Of a stretch of 64,000 nt of DNA, positions 20,310 through 31,656 are shown one piece after another. Location: contig JAGMWG010000026.1 of the NCBI GenBank assembly GCA_020744225.1, positions 1 through 64,000 of the forward strand, read 5' to 3'. The DNA is from Paraphoma chrysanthemicola (Eukaryota > Ascomycota > Dothideomycetes > Pleosporales > Phaeosphaeriaceae). The position numbers and the translations under genes were made by a program. Every line of letters begins with the position of its first letter. Positions within the stretch are counted from its first letter, which is position 1. Under the pieces are notes generated by a model that was not told the origin of the DNA, did not search any database, and saw nothing but the letters and a program-made list of their open reading frames with translations.

Positions 20310-21270
20310 TTAGAGGTGGCGGAATAGCAGCTCCTCCGCTTTGTGAACCACTTCGTGCTGGGTGTCCATGTTCTGGGCTGGCGCACCCTGGATTTCTCCA
20401 CCTCAAGCCAGTGCAAGCATGCATTCTGGCAGTGCGCCGAGTGAGATGACGTGCGAAAGTATTCGCCCGAAGAAGACACAGTCGCGACGATGCCGCTGTG
20501 GCCAAGTCCTCCTGGCGGCTCCCACGACGGCCGGATATATCAAACGCTTTGCCGTGGGAAGTCTAAATCCATTCTGCTTCAGTCCGTCCGCACCGACCAT
20601 AGATCAAGCTGGCCTTGCCACAATCTAGCGCTGTTACGTTTCCAGGGCGTAACACCGCACACAGGTATCCGCAACCGCCAGGATTGACGTCCGCGGTTGC
20701 GTCTTCAGCAGTTTGTACACCTTGTCCGAGTGATCCACAGATGATGACAATATCGACACCCTTCCTTTCTGTGGCCTCCTTTACGGCCGATGTTGGCAAG
20801 TCCAAACCAAAGCCTTTGACTGTTCGAAAATGCGACTGGATCCAGCGGAGTCAAGCCTTTCTCGCGAAGGATGCAACGGAAAGACGTTTTGCGCGCCCAT
20901 TTTGACATTCATCATGATAAACAGAAGGCTAATGACGCCAGCGCCTACGACTACTACGTTTTTTTCCAAGAATTACGGTTTTCCATACGATCTTCCGCTG
21001 CCAAGCACGCAGCTCGGTGGCTCCACGAGCGTGTTCATCACACGGTACGGAGGATCCGGGGGACACAACCTGTGATCAACCTAGAAATCCATAGTCCACT
21101 TTGATATAATCTTGGGACAAGCCCTCCCGCGTGTGCCCTAGCTCATCACGGTCGTCCAGAAAATTGATTGGGTTCAATACAATCACCTCCCCTGCTTGCA
21201 AGCCTCTCACATCACGGCGGACTTCCACCACCCAGGGAAAGTGCTCATTACGGAGTACCACTAGCTCCAT
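20310..21270 (-). pseudogene. Decayed zinc-type alcohol/polyol dehydrogenase
   Basis: Pieces of one medium-chain dehydrogenase lie in order on the minus strand but in different frames. At 21270-21076 are N-terminal GroES-like remains (H-F-P-W-V-V-E-V and V-L-N-P-I-N-F with degraded cysteines). At about 20969-20880 is the nucleotide-binding block V-V-V-V-G-A-G-V-I-S-L-L, in which the usual G-P-I-G is altered. At 20805-20700 is V-K-E-A-T-E-R-K-G-V-D-I-V-I. At about 20450-20400 is the C-terminal block I-L-S-H-V-I-S-L-G-A-L. Several stops separate them. In the intact family this would be an NAD(P)-dependent dehydrogenase of sugar alcohols or similar polyols. It sits between the dead phosphatase and the dead ROK kinase on the same strand, implying a common origin and common loss. 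Confidence 0.68.
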
Positions 21271-22605
21271 CCCACGTTCGTGCCGAGGATTTCATAGGTA
21301 TGTCGACGACCTTGGGGAGGAACTCGTGGGCGCCACAATCGGGAATTCTTCGCGTCGTGACAGCGAGCTTACGTTGCCCAATTGATATCTCCACAGCACG
21401 ATGATGCGCGCACATATGTTGCACGAAATAGCCCATACCTATGAGGCCATCGTCGTCGTCGTCGTCGTCGAGACCAGGTTGGACAGACGACAGACTCGAT
21501 CCTCGTTCCATCCGCAGAAAGTTCCATCCGCAGAAAACTCTCAATCCATGACAGAGGCGAGCTAGGTTGCCCTGAATCACCTGCAGATAGGCCCCGGTGC
21601 GGGCAGGCCGGCGTGCGAATCCGCCCACTATGATAAACTTGTCCAAGCCCAGGGATGCAGCTGGCTGCAAGATGCGCAATGCCAGGTAATACGTCGCATC
21701 ATGCAATACTTCGAAGACAAGGGAATTGCCTGTCTTAATGGCCTGCTGAAGCCAAGGTTCGGTAATGTCTTCTGGGGCGACACCGTGCTGGTGTTTTCGA
21801 GCAGCCAGACTCTTGGCACGGTGCAACACGACTTTCCCGGAGTCAGGTTACTGTGAGAACAAAAGGGAACATCCGATGCCTCAAGCAGACGCCAATACAA
21901 AGACATCGACTTCTTTGGCAGCCATCCCGAAGTGCCGCGCGTGGACCCGCCCCGGGTTGCTGTTCTCATATCCAGCTACCTTTGACCGCTTGAATTCTTC
22001 GTGATGCACCGTCGCCTGTGAGATTGCATGCCAAACTAGTACATCCATCGCACGTAGTTCTACGACCATGTGTCCCATCTCGCCCCTGACACCGGCGCTG
22101 TCAAGATCGAGTTTGTCAAGCGCATGAAGGTGGGCGTTAAGAACCTTGTTCGCCAGTCTTGAGTTCACGGTGATGAGGCCAAGCCGATCCTTAACACCAC
22201 GCAGCGGCTGAGACGTCGTTCGAAATCATTGAATGCAAACTGGGCAGGCTTTCTCGCAGAGCCTTTGCCGGATCGAACCCCTGAGGCGACTCACTCCAGA
22301 GAATGCTTGCATCTTGCACGACCCCTTCGCGAGTGACCACGGCGCCAAATGCGATCCCGACTTTGCTCAGCATCAGATCAGTACGACGAGCGGTGACGGC
22401 ATGAACCTCCCGATTAAATATCTCCACCAGGTTCCCCGGCAGCACGACAAGGCTGTCGCGGGGATAATTTTGTGCACTCGGGCTGGGGTGCTGCGCGGTT
22501 TTATTCAGGAAGAAGCCCCCTTTAATCCATGATACCCATTGTTAACTAAGTGGGCCCGACATCCACGACGATGACATGTGGCCGAATAGGCCGCCTGACG
22601 ATCAT
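21248..22605 (-). pseudogene. Decayed ROK-family sugar kinase
   Basis: The ROK domain order can be followed through three broken frames. The N-terminal phosphate-binding block I-V-V-D-V-G-P-T (about 22580-22550) is followed by in-frame stops. The next piece runs G-I-A-F-G-A-V-V...I-S-N-D-V-S-A-A-A-W (22445-22191). After a frameshift comes R-L-G-L-I-T-V-N-S...R-G-E-M-G-H-M-V-V (about 22168-22050), matching the family's G-E-x-G-H-M. The C-terminal part has D-K-F-I-I-V-G-G-F-A and D-D-D-G-L-I-G-M. The last block is preceded by a GAC run coding poly-Asp (21451-21470 on the plus strand). At least two stops and a frameshift make it non-functional. The substrate of the intact enzyme is unknown (glucose, an acyl-amino sugar or a cyclitol are all possible). 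Confidence 0.66.
21450..21470. repeat. GTC/GAC trinucleotide run inside the kinase pseudogene
   Basis: About seven uninterrupted CGT/GTC triplets, read as poly-aspartate on the minus strand just before the G-L-I-G block of the decayed ROK kinase. Confidence 0.9.
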
Positions 22606-22616
22606 ATTGCCGTTTT

Positions 22617-23240
22617 TTACATTGCTTCACTCGTTTTCTCATCCGTCATGCGAACCTCGCCCCCATGATCGATCGTGTTATGCAGGCCAACACGGAGTGG
22701 CACAATTGCTTTCCCCAACAGGCCGCGTGCCAAAGTCGGATCCGGATTCAATCCCTTTTTGGATGGATCTCCGGGGCGACACTGAAAAGTCATGGTGGCG
22801 ACATCGCCCAACATGGGTCTCACCGTCGCCCACACTTCCTCCAGGTCAATGCTATCGCCTGAGGCCGCATCGAAGACGTCCTGCGATGTTATCGCGGCGG
22901 CTTTCCATAGTAGTTCCTTGGGTTCGTACACGTAGATGAAATTTCGCTTCTCCTTATGCCCTTTATCGGTGTTGTTGGGAGAAATGGCTCGGTAGATGAA
23001 ATCCCGTGTAAATTCGGGGCCATGCACGCGTGACATCATCACCAAAGAATGCCACGGCAAGTAAAATACAAAGCGTTCGCCGAGTAGTTTCGGCATCTCG
23101 TATACATTGATACCAGCAGGCAAGGAATGACGAACGAGGAACGACGCCGCCAGGCTTTCCAGTGCGGCGTACTTGTTCTCAGATAGAAATGTGTCCACCT
23201 CCTCAAAAGTACGCCGCCGCCGCTTCCCGAGTCCACACAT
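22617..23240 (-). CDS. Unidentified 207-residue ORF upstream of the dead kinase
   Basis: This frame is open for 207 codons and its stop lies 12 bases from the ATG of the ROK remnant. It contains a basic start (G-K-R-R-R-R), F-V-F-Y-L-P-W-H-S-L-V near 74 and N-F-I-Y-V-Y-E-P-K near 119. Composition looks protein-like, without low complexity or transmembrane segments. I do not recognise it. The sequence immediately before its first Met (AGGCAG) could be a splice acceptor, so it may be a 3' exon of a longer gene. It may also belong to the same lost cassette as the kinase and simply have escaped a stop so far. Confidence 0.4.
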   Translation of the reverse strand: MCGLGKRRRRTFEEVDTFLSENKYAALESLAASFLVRHSLPAGINVYEMPKLLGERFVFYLPWHSLVMMSRVHGPEFTRDFIYRAISPNNTDKGHKEKRNFIYVYEPKELLWKAAAITSQDVFDAASGDSIDLEEVWATVRPMLGDVATMTFQCRPGDPSKKGLNPDPTLARGLLGKAIVPLRVGLHNTIDHGGEVRMTDEKTSEAM

Positions 23241-25810
23241 CTGCCTCTACGACAGAATTATTAAATGGACTCGCTGAGCGGAAGGATATACCATTTTGAC
23301 ATTTTGGGACTTTCCCAGAATCCGAATCGAAGGCACGATGATCGCCTGAACGAATCCATTCAGGGCAACAGCGCCAGGCAACTCATATACACGAGCACTT
23401 CACGACGGCCAGCAGTATCATGGGGCATGCAGTAACTTTGAATCAGTTTCGGCTTCCATTTGTGATGAAGCTGCGAGACGGAGGCAATGCAATATGGGAT
23501 ATTTGCTGACAGGATGTGTTCATGTACGCTCAAGGCACTAGGTCAAGCTATTATTGATCTTGCTCTCACACAAACGCCAACGGCTTTCTGCTCGTTGATA
23601 AAAGTTTGGGGCTCACCGGGATTGTGATAATCGCGCAGAGTTGACATGGCCGTGCTTAAGTCGGTCTGGGAACTGCACTCGAAAACATCCAAGAACCTCC
23701 CGGAAAGAGTAATTCGTTTGACGTTCGTTCATGAATTCTTTCGATTAGTTTGCGGGCACCCTACAATTCCATAATGCGCCGGCGTCGGGTTCTGCATCGT
23801 AGCTGCTCAGCCCTGGTCCCCGCCGAAGGCGAAGGATGCGTTCAAGATCGACATTGCTCAGCTTCCCTTCCAGGGATAACAAGGTAATCATGAAAGCAAT
23901 CGCTATGGCCGAGCCGTTGGCATCATCCGCACCATCAGAGGAACTGGTGAAGTTAACTTGCTCAATCAGTCAGCCCGTACCGCTCCATCCTCAAGCCCAC
24001 CAACGAGTGGCACCAGTAAACCCGCTGTTGCTGAGACGGTGGCAGCCAACTCTATGGCATTCTTGGGGTAGGATGCGGCTGCTCTTTTCTCAAGATGGAT
24101 TTCCAGCATGCTCGTTGCATATGTCTTGATACACAGGCACAGCTCATTATCAAGGCGTATTCCGACTGCAATCCTGGGCAGCTCGGCCCAGGCGCGCCGG
24201 ATTTGGCTTCGTGCTGGATAGACAAGAGAAGATGGATCATAGAAGGTGGTCGTAGATAGATGGAATGAAGACAATACATCCTTGTGGCTTCTAGCTCCGT
24301 CGCGACCGGTGTAGTCCAAAAAGAAGTTGTTGTCGTGGCGAGCAGCCAATACAACCCCAACATATTCGGTGGGTATTGAGATCCACGGCGTGGACGACGA
24401 TAACAGGCGCAACGTGCCTATCCACTACGCATCCCAGAAAGTGCAAGTCGTCTGAGGCTACAGAAGGAAGGGGGCGAACAAGTTTGGTCATCGAGGTTCT
24501 TCAACCTCGGCAAATATCGAAAGCAAAGAACATCAACCAAGAGACCTCGCCCAATGTCGCACCAGCCCATACAGCCGAACGCAAAGGTTAACACATTCCG
24601 TATCAATCCCAGACCTCGTCGCCGCAATACCAACCGCCCAGGATCAGAGCGTGCAGTGTCCACCACAGTAGGGTAGGTATGTCACTTTCTGCCACCAATG
24701 ATTCCGAGCGGTGCTATCGTATTGTACATGCCTCGACCGCGTTGAAGTGGTGGCGAGTGACCTTGTACTTGTGACACTCATTGCGATGAGGGAGAGAAGG
24801 GAAGTAGAAGACGCCCATCCCGTTGTCACGTTCTGGGTTTGTAAGAAACCTCGAATCCTACTGCCCTTAGCTCTTGGGCAAAGACAGCTCAAGGAAATAG
24901 ATGTGTCGTGTTGCTTGCTCTGATGAACGGGAGATTAACGAAACATCGAGCGCATTGTTGAAACACGCAATCAAATCTGATCGTGAAAGGTTTATTGCAT
25001 GTGTTTGATCATAATTTCCCACCAGGGTTTTGATCTCGCCTCCTGCCTGACCAATAAGTGTAATCATTGGCACGTCATCGGAATTGCGAGCATTCGACCA
25101 AACCACTCGTGAAACGCTACGGAAATTGCTGCACCGGCTGATGATGACTCATGCTGTCAACTCCTTCCAGCATGGTAGTTTTTCTGGTGCGTATGTAGGC
25201 TTTCCGACGTTCACTCGGCGCGCGGACGGGCCTACACCCAAAGGGTACGTCCGATCGCAACGACTGTAGCTACCTTGTGCAAGAAACAAGACAATATTCT
25301 TTAGAAATGATAGCTTCCACTGGCATGCGTCCAGAACATGTCAATTATGTATGCGATTTTGAACGGGATGAGGAGGTGATTCGTTACTAGTACCTCCTCT
25401 GCTTTAGGATGAAAGTTTTAGGCGTACAAGACCCAGAAAAACGTGTTGGAGTTGTGAAGGAGCTGGACGTCCGAGCCTATGTTCCGTTTGGCGAGTGTAA
25501 ATTCCTCCCATTGTCGCCGGATGCATGTCCTGGGCCGGCGAAGCCGCTTTGCGAAGATTACGAGGAGATTTGCAAGGCTCGTACTTGTCAGTACATCATG
25601 TTCTGAGTATGAAAGTCTATAACAACCATGGTCTATCGAAAATGACTAGATAACGCCGAACAAACAGTATTACCACCCTTCACAGTCTGAAAGCCTCTTG
25701 TCGCGTCCAAAATCCCTACCCGTGTCCAATGAGCTCTGCTCATATCATCACTGCTGGTGCAAGACCAGATACCAACAGCACACTAGGTATCCTACCGTGA
25801 CTTAGCATAA
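23241..25810. other. Gene-poor stretch with coding-like minus-strand fragments
   Basis: Minus-strand pieces around 25106-24867, 24666-24418 and 24412-23966 have protein-like composition but are separated by stops, and none shows a domain I can name. They may be one more decayed gene or unrecognised exons. A 65-codon plus-strand frame at 25409-25606 contains five cysteines and is also unassigned. Confidence 0.4.
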
Positions 25811-26504
25811 TCAGCTGGAAGACAGTGAGAAACTTACCACCACAGACGGGATGCAGTAGCCATACGTGACAATGCCCATGACCCACCAAGCATATGGGAG
25901 CATCGCGGCAGCGACGCTCACGACGACCTTCAGCACTTTGACCGCCAGCATCAGCCTCGTAGTGGCGATGACCGTTACCGCTGCATGTTGACTGAATCTT
26001 AAGGTCCGCATGAGGTTGTTTCCAGTAAGCAGCCGCTCGCGGCCCAAGCAGAACTTAATCGCGGAATACAGTCCGTCGTCCACAAAGGGTTCGATAACAG
26101 AAAGCAGCCGGTTGACGTGTATTACAACGCTGATCAGTTGAAGCAATGTAAAAACGACCCCAATGGCCATGCCATTCGTGACATGCCACACATGTTGCAA
26201 CTGCGTCCACAAAGGAGTTGGGATAGACATAGCAAGTTGGCGAGCAACCACGGTCATTGCCTGAGCACACACGATTAGACTTGAACGCGCTTGACTGATG
26301 ATCACTACACACCATGCGTACACCCTGAGTATATCGGAACAATGCGGTTTTGATTGTGACTATGCTAGCATAGCACCTGACACGCAGTGTATCGATCACA
26401 GCCACGACTCTGGTGATGTTGAACTGGATTTCGGCCTGGAAGAAGGCCCGAAAGAAGGCGTATGATGTTGCCATGAAGAGAGAGATGAGCAGGAGAGACC
26501 ACAT
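25811..26504 (-). CDS. Hypothetical hydrophobic membrane protein, two exons
   Basis: Exon 1 (26504-26377) begins M-W-S-L-L-L-I-S-L-F and is joined to exon 2 (26324-25811) by a 52-bp GT-AG intron. The joined frame is exactly 214 codons including the stop. The protein has an N-terminal hydrophobic stretch (signal anchor) and further hydrophobic segments, including G-V-V-F-T-L-L-Q-L-I-S-V-V-I and a C-terminal G-I-V-T-Y-G-Y-C-I-P-S-V-V, giving perhaps four membrane spans. No family is recognised. The correct phase across a normal-sized intron supports a real gene. The neighbourhood gives no hint of function. Confidence 0.45.
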
Positions 26505-28076
26505 TTTGACAGTTGAGTGACTTATGTGGCTGATGGGCAGAGGTGCAGTGGTGTGGTGGATTGGGAAGTAAGAGGTAAAAAGAAGAGGAGTGCTGTCTAG
26601 CCTGTACTTCGTCGGGCATGCAAGGCTTTTGTCTTGTTCCAATGACTGCTTGGGTGCTGAAGCATGCACAGTAGCAAGCACTTGCGCATTCAGTACGCTC
26701 AGCCGTTTGCTACACGGGGGCTGGGGCGTAGCGGTCCCTCCGGGAGGATCCTAGCGAATAGCAGCTTCATTACACTTAAGCCTTGCAGCGTGCAAGGACT
26801 TCTCATGCTTGGCGGTCAGAAACATCTGCGCTTTCATCCAGGGAACAAAGTAGCGAACAAAGAGTATTTGAGACGCGTGATGACGTGGCATCGGAAGTTG
26901 GCGGCGCGGTGCAGTCGGTTTGTTTAGGTCACGGGAAATGGCAGTTTGCATAAGCGAGTTCGCTTAGCCTCGTAGCATTGCCATGCAGCCGCTACCGAAG
27001 ATCAATCCCACCTCTCAGATTGACTGTCTGACGAAGCGGCAAACATGGCGTGGACGGGCCTTGAGACACTGAGACAAAATCAGTGGACCGGTTCCATCCT
27101 GAGGCATGACTTCTCCAGGGCCGTAGGCCTCATCTAAAATCTGTTTCTCTCGTCAATTGTACTTGCTATCAACCAAAGTTGTCAGTCCCTTTTTAAGAAG
27201 TCGAAAGATCGACGTCTGGACGATTGACAGCATCGGGAGTCGCTCCTACAGACAAGTGGCTGCGGTTCCGAGACTTGGCCGGTCTGAGAGAGCAGCGTGG
27301 CAAGTACGCATGGCAAGCACCACCGCCCAAATTGATATCGAATCATAGGCGCCCCGGGCTCATCGTTTCCGGAATTCTCTCCATCCTCACAGCGCTCGGA
27401 TGTCTACAATGTGTCAAGTTCGACCGGGCCAGTTCTCCACAACCTTCAATGCCACTGAAACGTACTTCAAGGACTCGGCTACTACTCTTCGGTATGTTTC
27501 CTACGATGTGCCTCATCACCAAGATCTTCACCTGCTCGATCTCAGCGACCTGGACCTCGCCTACAAGACAACTGCCGACCAGAGTCTTTGCGTCTATCGC
27601 TGTCATCTTGATGGAAACATCCAGTGCATGAAAGCCTTCAAAAGCACGCAGCCCTCATACTGGAGACCCTAGTGATCTCGACGAGCCTACGTAAGCGATT
27701 TAGCCCGGTTTTCATGAAGCCTGGTCAACCTAGACGAAGCCCTGCACTACCATCAGATTCTGGCGTATCCGGCATTCCTCTTAAAAAGTCAGATGAAGCA
27801 TTGAATAATGTCAGCGTGTTCACCAGGGCTTCTGTGCAGCGCCAGTTACTCCTCTGACCGACGACAACAAGACAAACGCGCCATCGACGCTCAGCAAAAA
27901 TGAAGAAAGGTCCTGACGCGCCTCCCATTGCCGTTGATGCGCATCACAACAGGATGTGAGGTCCGACAGTCCTGCAACATCCTATTTCCAGCTCTCGTAA
28001 TATTTGTCACTTGCAAGCAGACTTGGAGACCTAACCTTCTTGCGGCATGGAAGGTGGCCGTCTTCTTCTCCTCTTT
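26505..28076. other. Intergenic, no supported gene
   Basis: The upstream flank of the hydrophobic protein is followed by about 1 kb (26.95-27.9 kb) of plus-strand open pieces in changing frames (for example 27400-27672) without recognisable domains. These could be decayed coding sequence. Confidence 0.4.
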
Positions 28077-28638
28077 CTACTTATCCGCTTCGTCTTTGTC
28101 CTCGCTCTCTCCCTCCACCTGTTTCTCGACACCATCCAGTAGCTTCATGTCCTGATCTTTCATGAACTGATTCTCTGCCACCGCATCTCCTCTAATCTCA
28201 TCTTCTTCGTCAATGCTATCCACTAGTTCCATCACCTGGTATTCTCCCCATTCACCACCATCCTGTTTTTCGTCCTCGGCTGAAGTATTGCGACCCGAAG
28301 GTCATCAAGCGGGCTCTCTGAGGTAACAAAAAAAGATTGATCCAATTGGCGCTGGGAACGTAGAATGCGGTGTTGAAGTCGTGGAGGCCCGCCGGAATGG
28401 CCCTCACACCTAAAAAAGCGGCTGCATGAGCTGTTCGTGACAAACATACCTTCTTATTGTTGCCGATACCTGTTCTCATTCGAATCGCTCGTTGAAGGAC
28501 AGTCGTGATCATCGCATTGGTGAGCTCTAGTCCACGTTGTCCCAACACCAAACGCATCCATCCATATTCATCCAGCGGCAGGCAAGTCAGAATCATTTCA
28601 TCGACCACCGCGTAGGCAATGTTCTGTATCTTGGGCAT
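28077..28638 (-). CDS. Possible small acidic hypothetical protein, two exons
   Basis: A proposed exon 28638-28450 encodes 63 residues starting M-P-K-I-Q-N-I-A-Y-A and ends at a perfect fungal donor GTATGT. A matching-phase exon at 28262-28077 encodes a very acidic tail (S-I-D-E-E-D-E-I, G-E-S-E-D-K-D-E-A-D-K) ending in TAG. The 187-bp intron is long for this locus and the acceptor is one of several possible, so the model is tentative. There may also be upstream exons (a minus-strand frame at 28996-28655). No family is recognised. Confidence 0.28.
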
Positions 28639-31638
28639 GCTTTGAAGAAGCTTTTCAGCTATAGGTCTTGTGTCGCGGGGATGGCTCTAATTTGTCCTGG
28701 TTCATTATTGCTGCTACTTCTGCGATGGCTTTTTCAAAATGAGTAGAAAACTGAGAACGTACGAGAACAGAACCACACAATGGCAGTTTGTGCCCGCACT
28801 TTCCAGCAGCCAGGAGTGCACAAGGATTAGATGGCGTGGTCGCACGGTGTCCATAAACCTCAATAAATTTTAGAAATACTTGACGACGAAATGAATAGAC
28901 GATACTGAATGGCCAATGTACTGCTTGACCTGTATTTGAGGTAGTCCCTGTCAGAACGAGGCGCCTCGCGTCGCAGCTGCTGTTGCCTTGCCACACAAAG
29001 GAGCTACTGGCAGTGGTGAATTGCCCGGATATGCTTGGCGTGTTTCTACGTTCCCAGGCTCAGCTGCCTCCGAGTCTCCAGTTCTGTGATCAATCAAAGG
29101 CCACTGTTGAGCTACGTCGTACATACAATAGTGGCGGTTCCTTTGATCATCCTTGGTTTTTAACATTTTCCTCGAAATGCCGCTTGCGCCTCACGCCAGT
29201 TTCACGACAAGGTCGCTGGCGGAGATCGGGAAGTTCTCGGATTCCCGGCCGCCTGTTGTGGACAACTTGCTGAATACCTGGGTATTAGGAGTAGAAGCCA
29301 AACTTTCGGACAGGTACGAAGAAGCAGCACAATGCTACTGAGTGATGCTGATGATTCAGCGGCACGGTTCGCATCCTGAACTCGGATCGAGCATCTGGTA
29401 TATCTTTGTGCGATACACGCTATCATTGAGTTCAATGGCTTGCATCAGCCATCATGTTGTTCCATTGGTTGTTGATGAAAGTCGCCAAAGCGCAGAACAA
29501 CATTTCAGAGTTCAAAGGCGTGATTCAGAGCCTTGAGTTGAAGGAGGATGACTCGAGTTTGTTTGAATTTCAGCGCGCGCACTCTGACTTTTTGGATGCA
29601 ATGATAGCTGATTGGTCAGGCCCAAACTCGGCCCACGCCATCCGTCTTCTTCGACCGGCGGTAGAAGAGCTCGAGACTCACCTCGCTTCCCCCCTGGGAG
29701 ACCATTGCACCAAGTGCGGGTGCACTCCCCTCTCCATGGACTACATATCAGACCTTTCTAAGCTTTAAGGGCTCGTAGGTGTCGCAACACTCGCCCCCGA
29801 CGAGCCGCCCTCTGGGCACAACCCTCCGGTTGCGATGCCATAGCCTACAATTACCAAACAGATACACACGCAATGAGCCCAAATTGGCGTAGCCCAATTG
29901 TGCGCGGCTTCTGTATATGCAACAAATCTCCCATACAACGCTCGTTACAATTATGCAGCACATCTCCTATAGAACATCTCCTACAGTTATTCAATGAAAT
30001 TTTGTTTGATTTGTCCTTCATAAGCCTGGACTCGCAACGCGCTCGTTTACTTCCTCCTTCTGTGAAGGAATCTGGAGGGAAATGTAGACTCCGCCCATCA
30101 GTGGATGACGCGACGGAAAGCTCGACGCCTTCATAACTAACTGTGCCGTGAGATGTATGATCGTTTGTGACGTTGCGCCACGGCCTCAGGCACATGTGCG
30201 AATTTGTGATCGAGGCTCATCATCGCAATGGCCGAGAAGCTCGAGAGCGTTGGAATGCATCTATTGAATCCTCTGTGGTTCGTTTTCAATTAAAACGTAG
30301 CCTGATGGAATTGCGCCTTCACACTCTCTCATCTTCACGCCGCCACACTCGGTGGTGAGATCGCCCACTCGCATAGCTGGAATGCAACAGCATGGCTTTG
30401 GTGGTAGCGCCATCTGCTCTGCATCGTCATACTCAGTACCGTAAAGGAATTCGCTGGTCGGCTTTGGGGTTGTAGGTGATCTAGACCGCAAAATGAAGCG
30501 CGTTTCCGCACTCCCGTATGCGTCTTAGCAATTGCTTTGTCGAGCCGCCCGCCATGCACATGGAAATGCCTTCAGACAAGGGTGTTCATAAAGCGCCATG
30601 TGAGCTTCGTCTATATCCATTACGGCCGGAAGCTATCTTGTGCGGTGGAGTGTCTCTTGGAGCCTTGATGGGGCACTGGAGTCGCTGGTGCTGTTAGCTC
30701 CGAGTGACGTACTCCTCATACGCCACCTTGAACAAAACGACCTTGTCCTGCTTCGTTGGTACGTTGAAAACATCGTGAGAGTATCCTTGGACACCATAGT
30801 CGCGACGCGCTCTCGCCCGGGCTTCTTTCGCTCGGGTTCGGCGGAAGCTGGGAGTGTTAGTTTTGGGGGATTCAGGAGAGGTCTACCACGACGAAGGCGG
30901 ACCATTCTCTCCTAATTTTGTTTCTCATTGTGTCAGCGAAGATCTGCTGGTCTGGACTGAGATTCTGGAAAATTTGCCGCGCAATCCATCCGCCCATCTC
31001 TTCCGGATTGAACAGCTTATACAATACGGCCTCTAGTCCATTTTCAAAATCTTTCAGAAGAGCCCATCAGGCTTAACGTTGTGCGCTATCTGGATTTGAA
31101 ATCAGTGGCTTGAGTTCAGTGGAGTAATCGTAAGTCGATAAAACCAAACTCATGAATCGCAACGCTCTTGGTGCGACTCCGTGCGTGAAGAAGTTTCCTA
31201 TTTTCTTATGAGGTGGTGGTTGCCTTGGAATGATCAGTAAACGAAGTTTTCTAGTGTGCCGAGGCTGAGGTACGCAAAGATTTGCGATTTGACTAGCAGT
31301 TTTGTTACAGACCTTGCTACCAGCCGGGCATGAAAAGTAATCAATCTTGGCTGAGCGAATCGCAAACTTGGCGTCTCGCCTCAGGCTTGGCAGCGCACGT
31401 CTCTCTACCACTACTAGTGGATCCATCCATTGGTCGACATGCCATTATTGTCATCGTCTCGCGCAATCTCCGCACCTGGCCTTTGCCGGTTGCCCTTGTC
31501 GAAATCCTACACATCATACTTTCGCTTGTTTCGGGCCGAATCGTCAGGTACGAACATGCTCGGACTATTCTGGCCGAGCACACAATGCGAGAGCAGTATA
31601 TATCTCAACCCTTTCGAATGGATTGAATCGCCTTACCG
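28639..31638. other. Gene-poor region upstream of the esterase
   Basis: Scattered short frames occur. The best is a 104-codon plus-strand frame at 29454-29768 with a Cys-x2-Cys-x-Cys cluster near its end, preceded by exon-like pieces at 29153-29320. No domain is recognised. From 30.1 to 31.3 kb the pieces are shorter still. Confidence 0.4.
31597..31603 (+). promoter_or_regulatory. TATA box of the carboxylesterase gene
   Basis: TATATAT lies 54 bp upstream of the second candidate start codon (31657), a normal fungal spacing. It favours that start over the ATG at 31639. Confidence 0.5.
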
Positions 31639-31656
31639 ATGCAAACAACTTTCAAG

